A stretch of 64,000 nt of DNA from SB11 sp943370295 (lineage in GTDB: Bacteria; Bacteroidota; Bacteroidia; UBA8524): positions 412,289 to 476,288 of the forward strand of contig CALRQL020000002.1 of assembly GCA_943370295.1 (NCBI GenBank), in the 5' to 3' direction. Both the position numbers and the translations under genes were made by a program. The stretch's first letter is position 1; the number at the start of each line of letters is the position of its first letter. The notes under the pieces are model-generated. The model ran no database searches, was not told where the DNA came from, and saw nothing but the letters and a program-made list of their open reading frames with translations. Positions 18,501 through 25,470 of this stretch are shown piece after piece.

Positions 18501-19257
18501 TAACCAGTATAAGTACAAGGGCAAAAAATAGCGTGCCTGCTAATGTACGTCCATTATCTAAAAACCATTCGTATTGGTTGGAAAGGAAAATAAAGAACAA
18601 CCACAACCCAAGCAAAGTAAGCACCACTACAGGAATAGTAAACGAGTTATGCGTGTAGGGATGCAGAGCTAAATAGAACAGTTTTTTGCCGTAAATACTT
18701 TTTACAGGGGCAAAGTCTTGCACCGGTTTAGGCGATATTTCAGCGGTGTTTTTTATTCCGACACCATCAGCAAAACTGCTTCGCAGGTAACGGTTTTGGT
18801 ATTGGTAACGGGTATAAAAACGGTATAAGAGTACAAAGCTGTGGCGACCAATTTTGCGAGTTTTGTGCAGGTACCAACCGTTATTGGTTTTTAATACATC
18901 AATCTCTTCCGATTTTTTTTCCCGCACCACGTCAGGGTCGGCCTCATTATCCGACCAAAACACCAAAGAGGTGTCTTTGTAAACCATCAAGGTAAAATCA
19001 CGCTTATCTAGCCTTTTTCTTCCTTCAAGGCTAAAACCGTCTTTAATAAAACTGTTTAGAAAAGAATCGTTGGCAAGCAGTTTTTCAATGCTTTTTTCTT
19101 TTTCGTGAAGGTGGGTTTGTAAGGTGCGGGTAAGTTCGGCATAGTTACTTTCTGCTTTTTGTCGGTAGTTATCAATGTAATAAGCTACCGAAAGTATCAA
19201 AACTGATACTCCCAGAGCCAACCATCTGTTTTTAAAAAGCGCTAACCAAACCTTCAT
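15502..19257 (-). CDS. NtrY-like membrane sensor histidine kinase
   Basis: A large (1251-residue from ATG 19257) sensor kinase. The GTG at 19269 would add four residues, but the ATG gives a better start. An N-terminal helix, an extracytoplasmic loop, a cluster of membrane helices (about residues 210-475), a second sensory loop and further helices precede a HAMP region. The kinase core follows: the H-box AKQIAHEIKNPLTP (phospho-accepting His near residue 1042), the N-box LTNIITNAIQAI, the G1 box VSDNGKGIP and G2 GMGLGLAISKK. This is the pattern of NtrY-type kinases. No response regulator lies next to it, so it is an orphan. It is unusually long because of the two sensory loops. Confidence 0.9.
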   Translation of the reverse strand: MKVWLALFKNRWLALGVSVLILSVAYYIDNYRQKAESNYAELTRTLQTHLHEKEKSIEKLLANDSFLNSFIKDGFSLEGRKRLDKRDFTLMVYKDTSLVFWSDNEADPDVVREKKSEEIDVLKTNNGWYLHKTRKIGRHSFVLLYRFYTRYQYQNRYLRSSFADGVGIKNTAEISPKPVQDFAPVKSIYGKKLFYLALHPYTHNSFTIPVVVLTLLGLWLFFIFLSNQYEWFLDNGRTLAGTLFFALVLILVKILIVDLKFPSFLQSSLLFDPGVYASSGLFSSLGALLVNVVLLFVFVFTLSKQMATAKDDVTVTPKNLQSSLLFIPAFFVLIVFTGFIINIIRSLIIDSNIPFDIANIFHFTWFSLVGLLITSLLVSIHFFSSSMVYQLMLRLQLSNRLFLINGAAAVGFYAAYQFFTNQWQPSLLVQGPAYAFAIIIVLQLSKDLKVAQRTLGYVLVVSVFVALLFYRFNIDKEHEIRKLYAIQLSDAKDIEAENTFTDIEHQIANDPRIFNYFTNAIFSKRDLEKHINQLYFTGYLGKYDVEIFDYDTIGNFFRENNYYTYEFVNTLYNSHSQPTLSNYFYYIVYPSVQYSYIAKYDYCAGKHTMGSLFILLKRKLTQDPSLFTQLLSQSNSDNKTPPYNYSYALYQNDKLVNKGGKYSYSLNFTFDTSQRKEFVVSDGYSHHIKHEPNNLIVVVSKKVDSVLQPLAVFSFLFLMLLLFIALLFAYNGLVVLIRAGLAYYTGKWKSLYRLHHFARWLIPIRRMRGLLFSTRIQVTIFSLVSAILLLSGYIFLRYIDYKYTERQRDKMVQKIKSVSGAFENRAQLEMQLMLPTELTAFVNQIGDSYETDINFYNVDGQLVTSTKNKIYSSGLVGRQIHPEAFVKLQKEAQSFYIHDEKIGSLKYISAYVPVLDAKHTVIAYLNLPFFTNEAELNDEISAFFVNFVNLYILFFLVAALIAYLITQRVTAPLTIIQNKLSKLSLSSKNEVIEWKGDDEIGELVAQYNKMLVALEESAGRLAQSEREGAWREMAKQIAHEIKNPLTPMKLSVQHLQRAWAAKGDNLEDTFKRVTQVLIEQIDSLSNLASEFSAFAKMPEPVSERLELNELVLLTATLYETTENLSVSFFPLPAKAYINGDKDQLSRVLTNIITNAIQAIPEESQGKIEIRIAHEGDIYKIEVSDNGKGIPDDEANKVFIPSFSTKTSGMGLGLAISKKIVEGMGGKIYFVSQVGIGTTFFVELPEAEAPIE

Positions 19258-19324
19258 GCGTGTCCTCACAATGTTATAAACTAATTTTTGCCGTCATAAT
19301 CATCACTAACCTTATTATAAATTA

Positions 19325-20425
19325 TCATTTCATCCTCACATCCAGCGCATCGCGCAATCCGTTGCCCACAAAGTTAAAAGCCATTACCAGCAACATAATG
19401 GCTACTCCCGGTACTATAGCAAGGTAGGCCGTATCAAGCACAATGTAGCCGTAGTGTTCTTTTATCATCATGCCCCAACTGGGTATGGGCGGCTGTACGC
19501 CAATGCCCAAAAAACTCAACCCAGCTTCTAACAATATGGCCGATGCAAAATTGGCTGCGGCTATTACTATCACAGGGGCGGTAACGTTGGGCAAAATATG
19601 CCTGAAAATAATACGCATATCGGTGTACCCCAACATTTGGGCAGCTTTTATAAAGTCTTTTTCCTTCAAAGCCATTACCTGTCCGCGTACCACACGGGCT
19701 ACTTCAACCCACATGGTAAGCCCCACTGCTATAAATATCTGCCAAAAGCCTTTGCCCAATGCCACGCTAACGGCTATAACCATTAGCAAGGTAGGCAACG
19801 ACCATATTACGTTTATCAGCCACATGATGGCTGCATCAGCTTTGCCACCATAATACCCTGCAATACCGCCCCAAACTATGCCAATTAGTAACGAGATGGC
19901 CACCGAAACCAAACCCACTGCCAATGAAACCCTTGAACCAAGCACCATTCGGCTAAACATATCACGACCGAAACGGTCAGTACCCAATAAATAAGTATTG
20001 TTGGTAATGCACTGCTTTTGGATGGTTTCTTTGCTTAAATCGGGTAATTGCAGGTCGCTTTTGCCCAGTTTGGTAATGGGGCCTTGTATGCCGTCTACCC
20101 CAAAGTATTCGTAGATAATTACGGTGTCGCCCACCACTTCAAATTTTTCTAAAGGGATAAGTCGGTGTTCCTCTTCCGTTCCATTGAACAGACGACTGAT
20201 AAAACTTGTTTTTTCTGTGGTTTGGGGGATTTTGAAAAATTGGGTACTAAAACCGGGCTTTTGTAATGCCAGCGATAGCTGCATACTATTGGCATACATG
20301 GTTTTATCGGGTATAAACAGATAGGCAAATGCTGCCATTAGTATAATAACAGCAATAAATACAGCACCGGCCACAGCCAGTTTGTTTGCTACAAACTTTT
20401 TATAAAACGGGCTTTTTGCCTGCAC
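19325..20425 (-). CDS. OppC/DppC-type ABC transporter permease
   Basis: The 366-residue inner-membrane permease has an N-terminal helix (about residues 14-33) and the family landmark LLGTDRFGRDMFSRM. Five more helices and the EAA loop AAQMLGYTDMRIIFRHILPN, which contacts the ATPase, follow. Between helix 1 and the landmark lies an enlarged extracytoplasmic segment (about residues 36-145), larger than in typical OppC. Family members import peptides or nickel as part of OppABCDF-type systems. No OppB, ATPase or binding-protein gene is adjacent, so the partners must lie elsewhere. It lies 67 bases upstream of the NtrY-like kinase gene on the same strand. Confidence 0.88.
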   Translation of the reverse strand: MQAKSPFYKKFVANKLAVAGAVFIAVIILMAAFAYLFIPDKTMYANSMQLSLALQKPGFSTQFFKIPQTTEKTSFISRLFNGTEEEHRLIPLEKFEVVGDTVIIYEYFGVDGIQGPITKLGKSDLQLPDLSKETIQKQCITNNTYLLGTDRFGRDMFSRMVLGSRVSLAVGLVSVAISLLIGIVWGGIAGYYGGKADAAIMWLINVIWSLPTLLMVIAVSVALGKGFWQIFIAVGLTMWVEVARVVRGQVMALKEKDFIKAAQMLGYTDMRIIFRHILPNVTAPVIVIAAANFASAILLEAGLSFLGIGVQPPIPSWGMMIKEHYGYIVLDTAYLAIVPGVAIMLLVMAFNFVGNGLRDALDVRMK

Positions 20426-20486
20426 AACTGCAAAGTAATGAAATTATAGATTTGAAACCTGAAATACCCCATAGGGAATACCACGT

Positions 20487-20762
20487 TCAGAACTTTGTAC
20501 CGATGAACTTAAGCCCTTCAGCCGTGATGCGGTAATGGAATGCCCGCATATTATCGCTATCGTATATAAAGCTGGGCTCGTAGTCTTTTTTGGTCTCGTT
20601 GTATTTCATAGGAGTTACGTACCTGCGGGTGATAAGCCACTGTAGCACATTTGCCACCAAAAACTCATTTTGCTTAGTTTCTTCGAGTATTGTTTCAAAA
20701 CTCTCTGTAAACAGCAGCGATGTTAAAATCTTCTTCTCCAGCACGGGCGGCATGGTACTCAT
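20487..20762 (-). CDS. Small conserved-looking protein, possibly winged helix
   Basis: A 91-residue protein. Its start overlaps the stop of the glycosyltransferase gene as ATGA, a strong sign of translational coupling and hence a real gene. The sequence is mostly helical in the first half (SLLFTESFETILEET, VANVLQWLITRRYV), followed by strand-rich segments and a final YRITAEGLKFIG. That pattern resembles a small winged-helix fold, in which the tail is the wing plus last helix; this is only a guess. No family recognised. Confidence 0.7.
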   Translation of the reverse strand: MSTMPPVLEKKILTSLLFTESFETILEETKQNEFLVANVLQWLITRRYVTPMKYNETKKDYEPSFIYDSDNMRAFHYRITAEGLKFIGTKF

Positions 20763-21901
20763 TGTTTTCTCCCTTTCCAGTTATAAGTGCCAAAATTACC
20801 CAAAATACCAATGGCCAGCACATAGCCTATGTGAAAAGGCTCGGCAAGTATAATGTACCTGCGCAACTTCGGTAACCCGAAAAATTTGAGCAGTGGTGTA
20901 TAAAAATAGTACTCGATGATAATTTTAGCAGCCAGTTGCATTTCAAAAAGCACCCAATAGAAAGGGTTTGCAAAGCCTGCTATCAAATTGACAACAATTA
21001 ACAGGTTAAATACATAAGCCATCGCCAACACAGCAGTGATGCGCTTATCGCTGTATTTAGTACTTTTTGATACCCAACGCATCCGCTGCCCCCAAAACTG
21101 CCCCCAAGTAAACGATGGCGGGGTTTTTACGATTGCGGAAGGGTGCTTTAAAAAGTGAACTCTATCAGGATAGCGGCTAAATACTTTGTGCATTAAAAAC
21201 TCATCATCGCCTGATAACAAATTGTCATTGCCCATATAACCGCCTACTTCATCAAATACCTGCCTGCGGTAGGCCAAGTTGGCTCCGTTGCACATATTGG
21301 GGAATTTTAATTGCAATGCCGCACCGCCAATGCCTACCAAACCGGCAAACTCAACTTGCTGTATGGTAAGTAAAAAATTAGCAGGGGACTTAAAAAATGC
21401 TTTTTCCCAATCAAACAATACCGGACCGCTTGCCAGTGCAGCGTTCGTTTGTTCAAAAAACGATACGATGGTACTTAACCAATATTCATTCATTGAGCAA
21501 TCGGCATCCGTAGTAACAATAATCTCACCTTTGGCCTGTTTTATGGCCTCAGTAATAGCGGCTTTTTTATATCGTTTTCCGGGTATTTGAGCCAATTCTA
21601 TAATTCGTAAGTTGGAAATACCTAATGAGTTGGCTACAACCACCGTTTGGTCGTCAGAGTGGTCATCAGCCAAAATAATTTCAAAACTACCCATCGGATA
21701 ATTTTGCCGTTGCAGGCAATTAAGTATGCGTACAATGTTCTGTGCCTCGTTGCGGGCAGGGATAATAACGGTTACAAACAGGGCAGGGGCAGTTTGGGTT
21801 GTCTCAAACGCGGGTATTTGTCGCCAGCCCTTGCGGTAGGCACCCATCAGCACTGTATAAAATACGGTAAGAAGTATAACTATGCTACTGATTAGAACCA
21901 T
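20759..21901 (-). CDS. Family 2 glycosyltransferase
   Basis: I start at ATG 21901 (380 residues); an ATG at 21943 would overlap the upstream gene by 59 bases. An N-terminal membrane helix precedes the GT2 domain with FVTVIIPARNEAQNI, ADDHSDDQTV, the DxD motif VTTDADCSM, GDDEFLMHKVF and the acceptor motif QRMRWVSKS. C-terminal membrane helices follow. It is intact. It overlaps the upstream LPG-synthase-like gene by 17 bases and the downstream 91-residue gene by 4, so the three form a tight operon. The pairing of a GT2 with an LPG-synthase-TM protein suggests lipid or envelope glycan modification, but the product is unknown. Confidence 0.87.
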   Translation of the reverse strand: MVLISSIVILLTVFYTVLMGAYRKGWRQIPAFETTQTAPALFVTVIIPARNEAQNIVRILNCLQRQNYPMGSFEIILADDHSDDQTVVVANSLGISNLRIIELAQIPGKRYKKAAITEAIKQAKGEIIVTTDADCSMNEYWLSTIVSFFEQTNAALASGPVLFDWEKAFFKSPANFLLTIQQVEFAGLVGIGGAALQLKFPNMCNGANLAYRRQVFDEVGGYMGNDNLLSGDDEFLMHKVFSRYPDRVHFLKHPSAIVKTPPSFTWGQFWGQRMRWVSKSTKYSDKRITAVLAMAYVFNLLIVVNLIAGFANPFYWVLFEMQLAAKIIIEYYFYTPLLKFFGLPKLRRYIILAEPFHIGYVLAIGILGNFGTYNWKGRKQ

Positions 21902-22886
21902 TTCCGTTGCGGTATTTAAAAACAGCAAAAAAGGCAGCCCCAAGTAATCCTGGCAACAGAATATTAATGCCCCAAAGCAAGTAGGCGGCAGTTAAAATAC
22001 CTGTGTTGTTATCGCTGTAGTAATTTAAAAAACTAACCGATGCCGCCCCGCGAACACCCAAATCGCTGAGGGCATTGCTGGGCACTACGGTTTGCACCAA
22101 AAAGATAACAGGTACGGCAAGCAATCCTTGGCTTGGGGTTATTTGCACTCCGCACAACTGCAAAAGCAATATAAATTGGGTGCAAAACACGGCGTAACGC
22201 AGCACCGCAAGTACAAATACTTTAAGTAACAGCACGTTGTTATAAAAATAAAATACCGAAGTGATTTTCTTAAACCTACGTAATAGTTTGGGTTTGCCAA
22301 GCACCCACGAAACCACGTTAATATTAAAATACAGCAATGGAATAAGTAAGCCCACAAAGGCAACGGCTGCTATCAACAAATAACCTTGGTATTCTTCCCA
22401 TTGCGAGGCCGAAAAGGTGTACCAAAACAGTAAGTAGGCAATAGCCCCAAAAATGGCAGTGGCTGCAAACTGCGCATAACTGCCGATAGTAGTAATAAGG
22501 GCAGCTTTGATTTTATTTATTTTAACGTAGATAATCCTGCCTGCAAACTCACCAATGCGGTTGGGCACAAGAATATTTACAAACAGGCTGATAAACACTC
22601 CTGTGCAAACACTTTTTATGGCCGTTAAAAAACTTACCTGCTCAAAACGGTTGATAAGCAATTTCCATTTCAGGGCTTCAATGCTCCAGTTAAGGCACAT
22701 CAGCAAAACCACTCCCCACAGCATGGGGTTTGAGAGTAATGCAATAAAATGATGGCCTTGAATTGAAACAGAGGTAGTACCCCCGTCGGTTACCAGTTTG
22801 TCGTACAGCACCCACAAACTCACGGCAAGCACCACTATTTTCAGCAGTAGCAGCCAGTGTTTTTTTAGCAGGGTAGGGGTTTTCAA
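21885..22886 (-). CDS. Lysylphosphatidylglycerol synthase TM-region (YbhN/UPF0104-like) membrane protein
   Basis: A polytopic membrane protein with about eight helices, including WLLLLKIVVLAVSLWVLYDKL, VFISLFVNILVPNRIGEFAGR and VQTVVPSNALSDLGVRGAA. The NxxxPxRxGE and Pxx-GxxG patterns are typical of the family. These proteins flip or modify membrane lipids in some bacteria; the aminoacyl-transferase domain is absent here. The reading frame is open from 22937, but that start would run through the ruvC promoter and start, so I prefer a TTG at 22886 (333 residues); this choice is uncertain. It is divergent from ruvC and heads the operon with the GT2 gene. Confidence 0.78.
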   Translation of the reverse strand: MKTPTLLKKHWLLLLKIVVLAVSLWVLYDKLVTDGGTTSVSIQGHHFIALLSNPMLWGVVLLMCLNWSIEALKWKLLINRFEQVSFLTAIKSVCTGVFISLFVNILVPNRIGEFAGRIIYVKINKIKAALITTIGSYAQFAATAIFGAIAYLLFWYTFSASQWEEYQGYLLIAAVAFVGLLIPLLYFNINVVSWVLGKPKLLRRFKKITSVFYFYNNVLLLKVFVLAVLRYAVFCTQFILLLQLCGVQITPSQGLLAVPVIFLVQTVVPSNALSDLGVRGAASVSFLNYYSDNNTGILTAAYLLWGINILLPGLLGAAFFAVFKYRNGNGSNQ

Positions 22887-22898
22887 ACAGGTATGCGC

Positions 22899-22906
22899 TA
22901 TTTTTG
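22899..22906 (+). promoter_or_regulatory. Bacteroidota -7 box (TATTTTTG) for ruvC
   Basis: An exact TAnnTTTG match lies 13 bases before the ATG at 22920, in the short gap between two divergent genes. This supports the later ruvC start. Confidence 0.5.
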
Positions 22907-22919
22907 GGGTTTGGTAACT

Positions 22920-23492
22920 ATGGTGGGCAACAGTCAAGATAACTTTGAGAAAATCATCCTGGGTATCGACCCGGGCACAAATATAATGGGATATGGCTTG
23001 TTGGGGTGTACGGGCAAAAAATTTGAGTTAATAAATGCCGGGGTTATCCACCTGAGCAAATTAGAAGACCATGCGTTGAAGCTGAAAAAGATTTTTGAAC
23101 GCATTACGTATTTGATCGATACCTATCACCCTGATGAGATGGCCATTGAAGCTCCCTTTTTCGGGAAAAACGTACAAAGTATGTTGAAGCTGGGTAGGGC
23201 GCAAGGCGTTGCTATTGCTGCGGCCTTGCAGCGCGATGTCCCTATTTTTGAGTATGCCCCCAAAAAGATTAAACAAAGTATTACCGGCAAGGGTACTGCG
23301 AGCAAAGAACAGGTGGCAGCTATGTTGCAAACCCTTTTAAAGTTTGAAGAAATGCCCACCTACCTTGATGCTACAGATGGCTTGGCAGCGGCAGTGTGTC
23401 ATTTCTTTCAAAATACATCATTAAAAGGCAAAGGAGTGAAACACGGCAGTTGGGAAAGTTTTATTAAAAATAACCCGGGTAGGTTGAAGTAA
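22920..23492 (+). CDS. ruvC: Crossover junction endodeoxyribonuclease RuvC
   Basis: The 190-residue protein resolves Holliday junctions as a dimer with RuvAB. It has the four-acidic-residue catalytic arrangement: Asp in ILGIDPGTNIMGYG, Glu in AIEAPFFGKNVQSMLKLGRAQG, and the C-terminal DATDGLAAAVCH. The KIKQSITGKGTASKEQVAAML block is also conserved, and the length is normal. The ATG at 22920 is preferred over 22893 because a promoter box lies between them. A small accessory gene starts 3 bases after its stop. Confidence 0.95.
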   Translation: MVGNSQDNFEKIILGIDPGTNIMGYGLLGCTGKKFELINAGVIHLSKLEDHALKLKKIFERITYLIDTYHPDEMAIEAPFFGKNVQSMLKLGRAQGVAIAAALQRDVPIFEYAPKKIKQSITGKGTASKEQVAAMLQTLLKFEEMPTYLDATDGLAAAVCHFFQNTSLKGKGVKHGSWESFIKNNPGRLK

Positions 23493-23495
23493 AGC

Positions 23496-23777
23496 ATGGA
23501 AATTAAATGTTTGGTTGTTGCGGTTTTAAAAATTACAGGTCGAGAATCGAGATTTGTGGTGGTTGAAATTTTGAATCCGGAAATCAATTTTAAGCTTACA
23601 GAAAACTCTAAACTTGCCGGGTATCCCATTGAACCTCTATTTCATTTTTTAAGAATATTAAATAAGGATGGAACACATCGACGTAATACTTATGGAATTA
23701 GGCCAGTAGGTGTTGTTAACTGGGATGATTTCAAACAAGACCAAATAGTATTATTAAGGGATATTGAGATTTGTTGA
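23496..23777 (+). CDS. Hypothetical protein
   Basis: A 93-residue reading frame starting 3 bases after ruvC and ending 23 bases before the DUF2310-type gene. It has alternating strands (CLVVAVLKIT, RFVVVEILN) and a C-terminal NWDDFKQDQIVLLRDIEI. There is no signal peptide or membrane segment, and no family recognised. The spacing and same-strand placement suggest a real gene in the accessory stretch between ruvC and lhgO. Confidence 0.6.
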   Translation: MEIKCLVVAVLKITGRESRFVVVEILNPEINFKLTENSKLAGYPIEPLFHFLRILNKDGTHRRNTYGIRPVGVVNWDDFKQDQIVLLRDIEIC

Positions 23778-23800
23778 TTAGATAATTTTGAACCCCAACC

Positions 23801-24574
23801 ATGTACACGCAAGAAATACAGCTATCAACCAAATTAGTTGCGGATAAGGAAAAGCTATACAGAGAATTCCATTCGCTGTTGATTTCTTTCAGGAATAACG
23901 GGCAAGTGCAGGGGGATAGTGAAAACCTGTATTTTGATGATGATAAGATTTGTAGCTCTGTTATTACCCTTGCAAAAGATGCGTTACACAAAAAATACAA
24001 TACAGCACTAATTGATAAAAGTATTACAAGTATCGAAGAGCTTGCTAATGCCAAAATTCAAATTAAATTATCAGGCAAGCTGTATATTGATGAAGCCGAA
24101 GTATGCAAATGCGCAAAAAGCGAATACTATATTTTATTTACAACTTTTTTGGATTTAAGTTCTCCTGTAAGATGCTGCACCTGCAACCATGATGTACCGC
24201 TATACAGGTTACCATTGTTTAACGAGTATGGCTATCAAGATATTTTGCATTGGGAAAGTAACTACAAAGCTTGTGATACGCTGCAAATAAATTGTACAGT
24301 TGGTGAAAAGTGGGCGATGAAACAAATGTGGGACGTTAACTCTCAACTGTCAAAACAAGGGATAGAAATTTGTAAAAAGATAACCGAACTTAGCCAAATA
24401 CCTACCTACTATTATTTGTTTAATTACAAGAGCATTAGGCACTCGCAGGATATTAAACGAAAATGCCCATGCTGTGGCGGTGAGTGGTTATTGAAGGAAA
24501 AAACCTATCATCTGTATGATTTTAAATGTGATACCTGTAAGCTTATTTCTTCACTTTCAAGTTACAGTTTCTAA
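23801..24574 (+). CDS. DUF2310-type zinc-ribbon protein
   Basis: A 257-residue cytoplasmic protein. Two cysteine-pair sites are visible: CCTCNHDVPLYRLP near residues 125-138, and the C-terminal zinc ribbon CPCCGGEWLL with DFKCDTCKLIS (about residues 224-252). The middle has the diagnostic stretch LQINCTVGEKWAMKQM followed by NSQLSKQGIEICKKITEL and PTYYYLFNY. This matches the DUF2310 family, described as zinc-ribbon proteins possibly binding nucleic acid. The biological role is not known. It lies in the accessory stretch downstream of ruvC, and a copy of the lhgO 3' end begins 3 bases after its stop. Confidence 0.82.
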   Translation: MYTQEIQLSTKLVADKEKLYREFHSLLISFRNNGQVQGDSENLYFDDDKICSSVITLAKDALHKKYNTALIDKSITSIEELANAKIQIKLSGKLYIDEAEVCKCAKSEYYILFTTFLDLSSPVRCCTCNHDVPLYRLPLFNEYGYQDILHWESNYKACDTLQINCTVGEKWAMKQMWDVNSQLSKQGIEICKKITELSQIPTYYYLFNYKSIRHSQDIKRKCPCCGGEWLLKEKTYHLYDFKCDTCKLISSLSSYSF

Positions 24575-24576
24575 GT

Positions 24577-24704
24577 CAATAAAGTAGTTATAGCTTTCTA
24601 ACCGCCATTTCAGCTACCGTTTTTCCGATGGATAGCGAAGAGGTTGCAGCAGGCAACGGTGCATTAAGAATGTTTATTGTTAGCGCATCTTCGACAGTCT
24701 TGAA
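24577..24704 (-). pseudogene. Truncated second copy of the lhgO 3' end (direct repeat)
   Basis: This 128-bp stretch matches 25343-25470, the 3' end of lhgO, in the same orientation without gaps. I count 12 mismatches by eye, about 91% identity. On the minus strand it still encodes the last ~39 residues of an LhgO-type enzyme: VEDALTINILNAP, then PAATSSLSIGK, TVAEMAVRKL and a stop. Only two residues differ from the intact gene, so most differences are silent. It has no start and no upstream gene, so it is a remnant. Confidence 0.9.
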
Positions 24705-24751
24705 TGGGAGTTTAAATCCACATAACTAAAGAATTGTTATTGATTAGTAAC

Positions 24752-24770
24752 TTTTATGAGGGTCATAAAA
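24752..24770. promoter_or_regulatory. Perfect palindrome, likely toxin-antitoxin operator
   Basis: TTTTATGA-GGG-TCATAAAA, two perfect 8-bp arms around three bases. It ends 14 bases before the TAACTTTG -7 box, so it covers the -33 region. A palindrome at this place is typical of autorepression by an antitoxin. Confidence 0.7.
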
Positions 24771-24784
24771 CAAACGGTTTTTTG

Positions 24785-24792
24785 TAACTTTG
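24785..24792 (+). promoter_or_regulatory. Bacteroidota -7 box (TAACTTTG) for the toxin-antitoxin operon
   Basis: An exact TAnnTTTG match lying 33 bases before ATG 24826. Because it overlaps the alternative TTG start at 24790, it supports translation from 24826. Confidence 0.65.
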
Positions 24793-24825
24793 AATTACGG
24801 TACGAAGAATAAAAAGCGAATCAAA

Positions 24826-25062
24826 ATGGATATACAAACCGAAAAGCTTCAATTGATGAAGATGCTTTTGGAAACAGAGGATAAAAGTATACTTAAGCAA
24901 CTAAAAGCCGTGTTTGATTCACGAACCAAAAGCGATATTTGGGATGAGTGGGACGATGAGGTGCGAAAGGATGTTGAGGAGGCCATCGCTGAACTTGATA
25001 GGGGCGAGGGTATTCCCCATGCAGTTGTAATGCAAGAGTTTTCTAAATGGAGAAAGAAATAA
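24826..25062 (+). CDS. Antitoxin of a ParDE/RelBE-type module
   Basis: I choose ATG 24826 (78 residues) because the promoter box overlaps the earlier TTG start. The protein is small and helical: MDIQTEKLQLMKMLLET, a hinge DSRTKSDIWDEWDDEV, and an acidic C-terminal part ending HAVVMQEFSKWRKK. This is the general plan of antitoxins in which the C-terminal part wraps the toxin; similar short proteins are annotated as addiction-module components. The toxin gene overlaps its end by 16 bases, implying coupled translation. The palindrome at 24752 is the probable autoregulatory site. Confidence 0.78.
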   Translation: MDIQTEKLQLMKMLLETEDKSILKQLKAVFDSRTKSDIWDEWDDEVRKDVEEAIAELDRGEGIPHAVVMQEFSKWRKK

Positions 25063-25340
25063 TCTGGTCTCCCCGCTCTAAACAAACTTTTGGAAAAGTA
25101 ATTGAATACTTAGAGCAAGAATGGACTGAAAAGGAGGTTTTCCGCTTCGTTGCTAAAGTTGAAAAGGTATTGTCCTTAATTAGCACTGGTAATATAAAGT
25201 TTAGGTCATCGGGAAGGGAAAATGTTCACGAAGTACTTATTACAAAGCACAACTTGCTTATTTACCGTATCAAACCCTCCCATATAGAATTACTAAGGTT
25301 TTACGATACTCGTCAAAACCCTCGTAAGAAGAAGTTTTAA
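25047..25340 (+). CDS. RelE/ParE superfamily toxin
   Basis: A 97-residue protein with the RelE/ParE fold pattern: an N-terminal strand IIWSPRSKQTFGKVIEYLE, a helix TEKEVFRFVAKVEKVLSLI, a strand set VHEVLITKHNLLIYRIK, and a final ELLRFYDTRQNPRKK. Members either cleave mRNA at the ribosome (RelE) or poison gyrase (ParE). The RFYDTRQNP ending resembles the ParE branch, but I cannot decide. It overlaps the antitoxin by 16 bases. Two bases after its stop the sequence becomes the second copy of the lhgO 3'-end repeat. Confidence 0.87.
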   Translation: MEKEIIWSPRSKQTFGKVIEYLEQEWTEKEVFRFVAKVEKVLSLISTGNIKFRSSGRENVHEVLITKHNLLIYRIKPSHIELLRFYDTRQNPRKKKF

Positions 25341-25342
25341 AA

Positions 25343-25470
25343 CAATAAAATAGTTATAGTTTCCTAACCGCCATTTCAGCCACCGTTTTTCCGATGGATA
25401 GCGAAGAGGTTGCAGCAGGCGACGGAGCATTAAGAATATTGATGGTTAGCGCATCTTCTACAATCTTAAA
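25343..25470. repeat. Right copy of the lhgO 3'-end direct repeat
   Basis: This is the 3' end of the intact lhgO gene plus 11 bases beyond its stop, matching 24577-24704. The two copies enclose the toxin-antitoxin cassette (24705-25342, 638 bp). Confidence 0.9.

Noticed and set aside
18098..18658. Plus-strand open frame of 186 codons
   Set aside because: It is antisense to the histidine kinase coding sequence, whose motifs are unmistakable.
24577..24704. Left lhgO copy as part of a full second gene
   Set aside because: The match ends at 24704; upstream on the minus strand (24705 onward) is the toxin-antitoxin operator region, with no further LhgO-like sequence.
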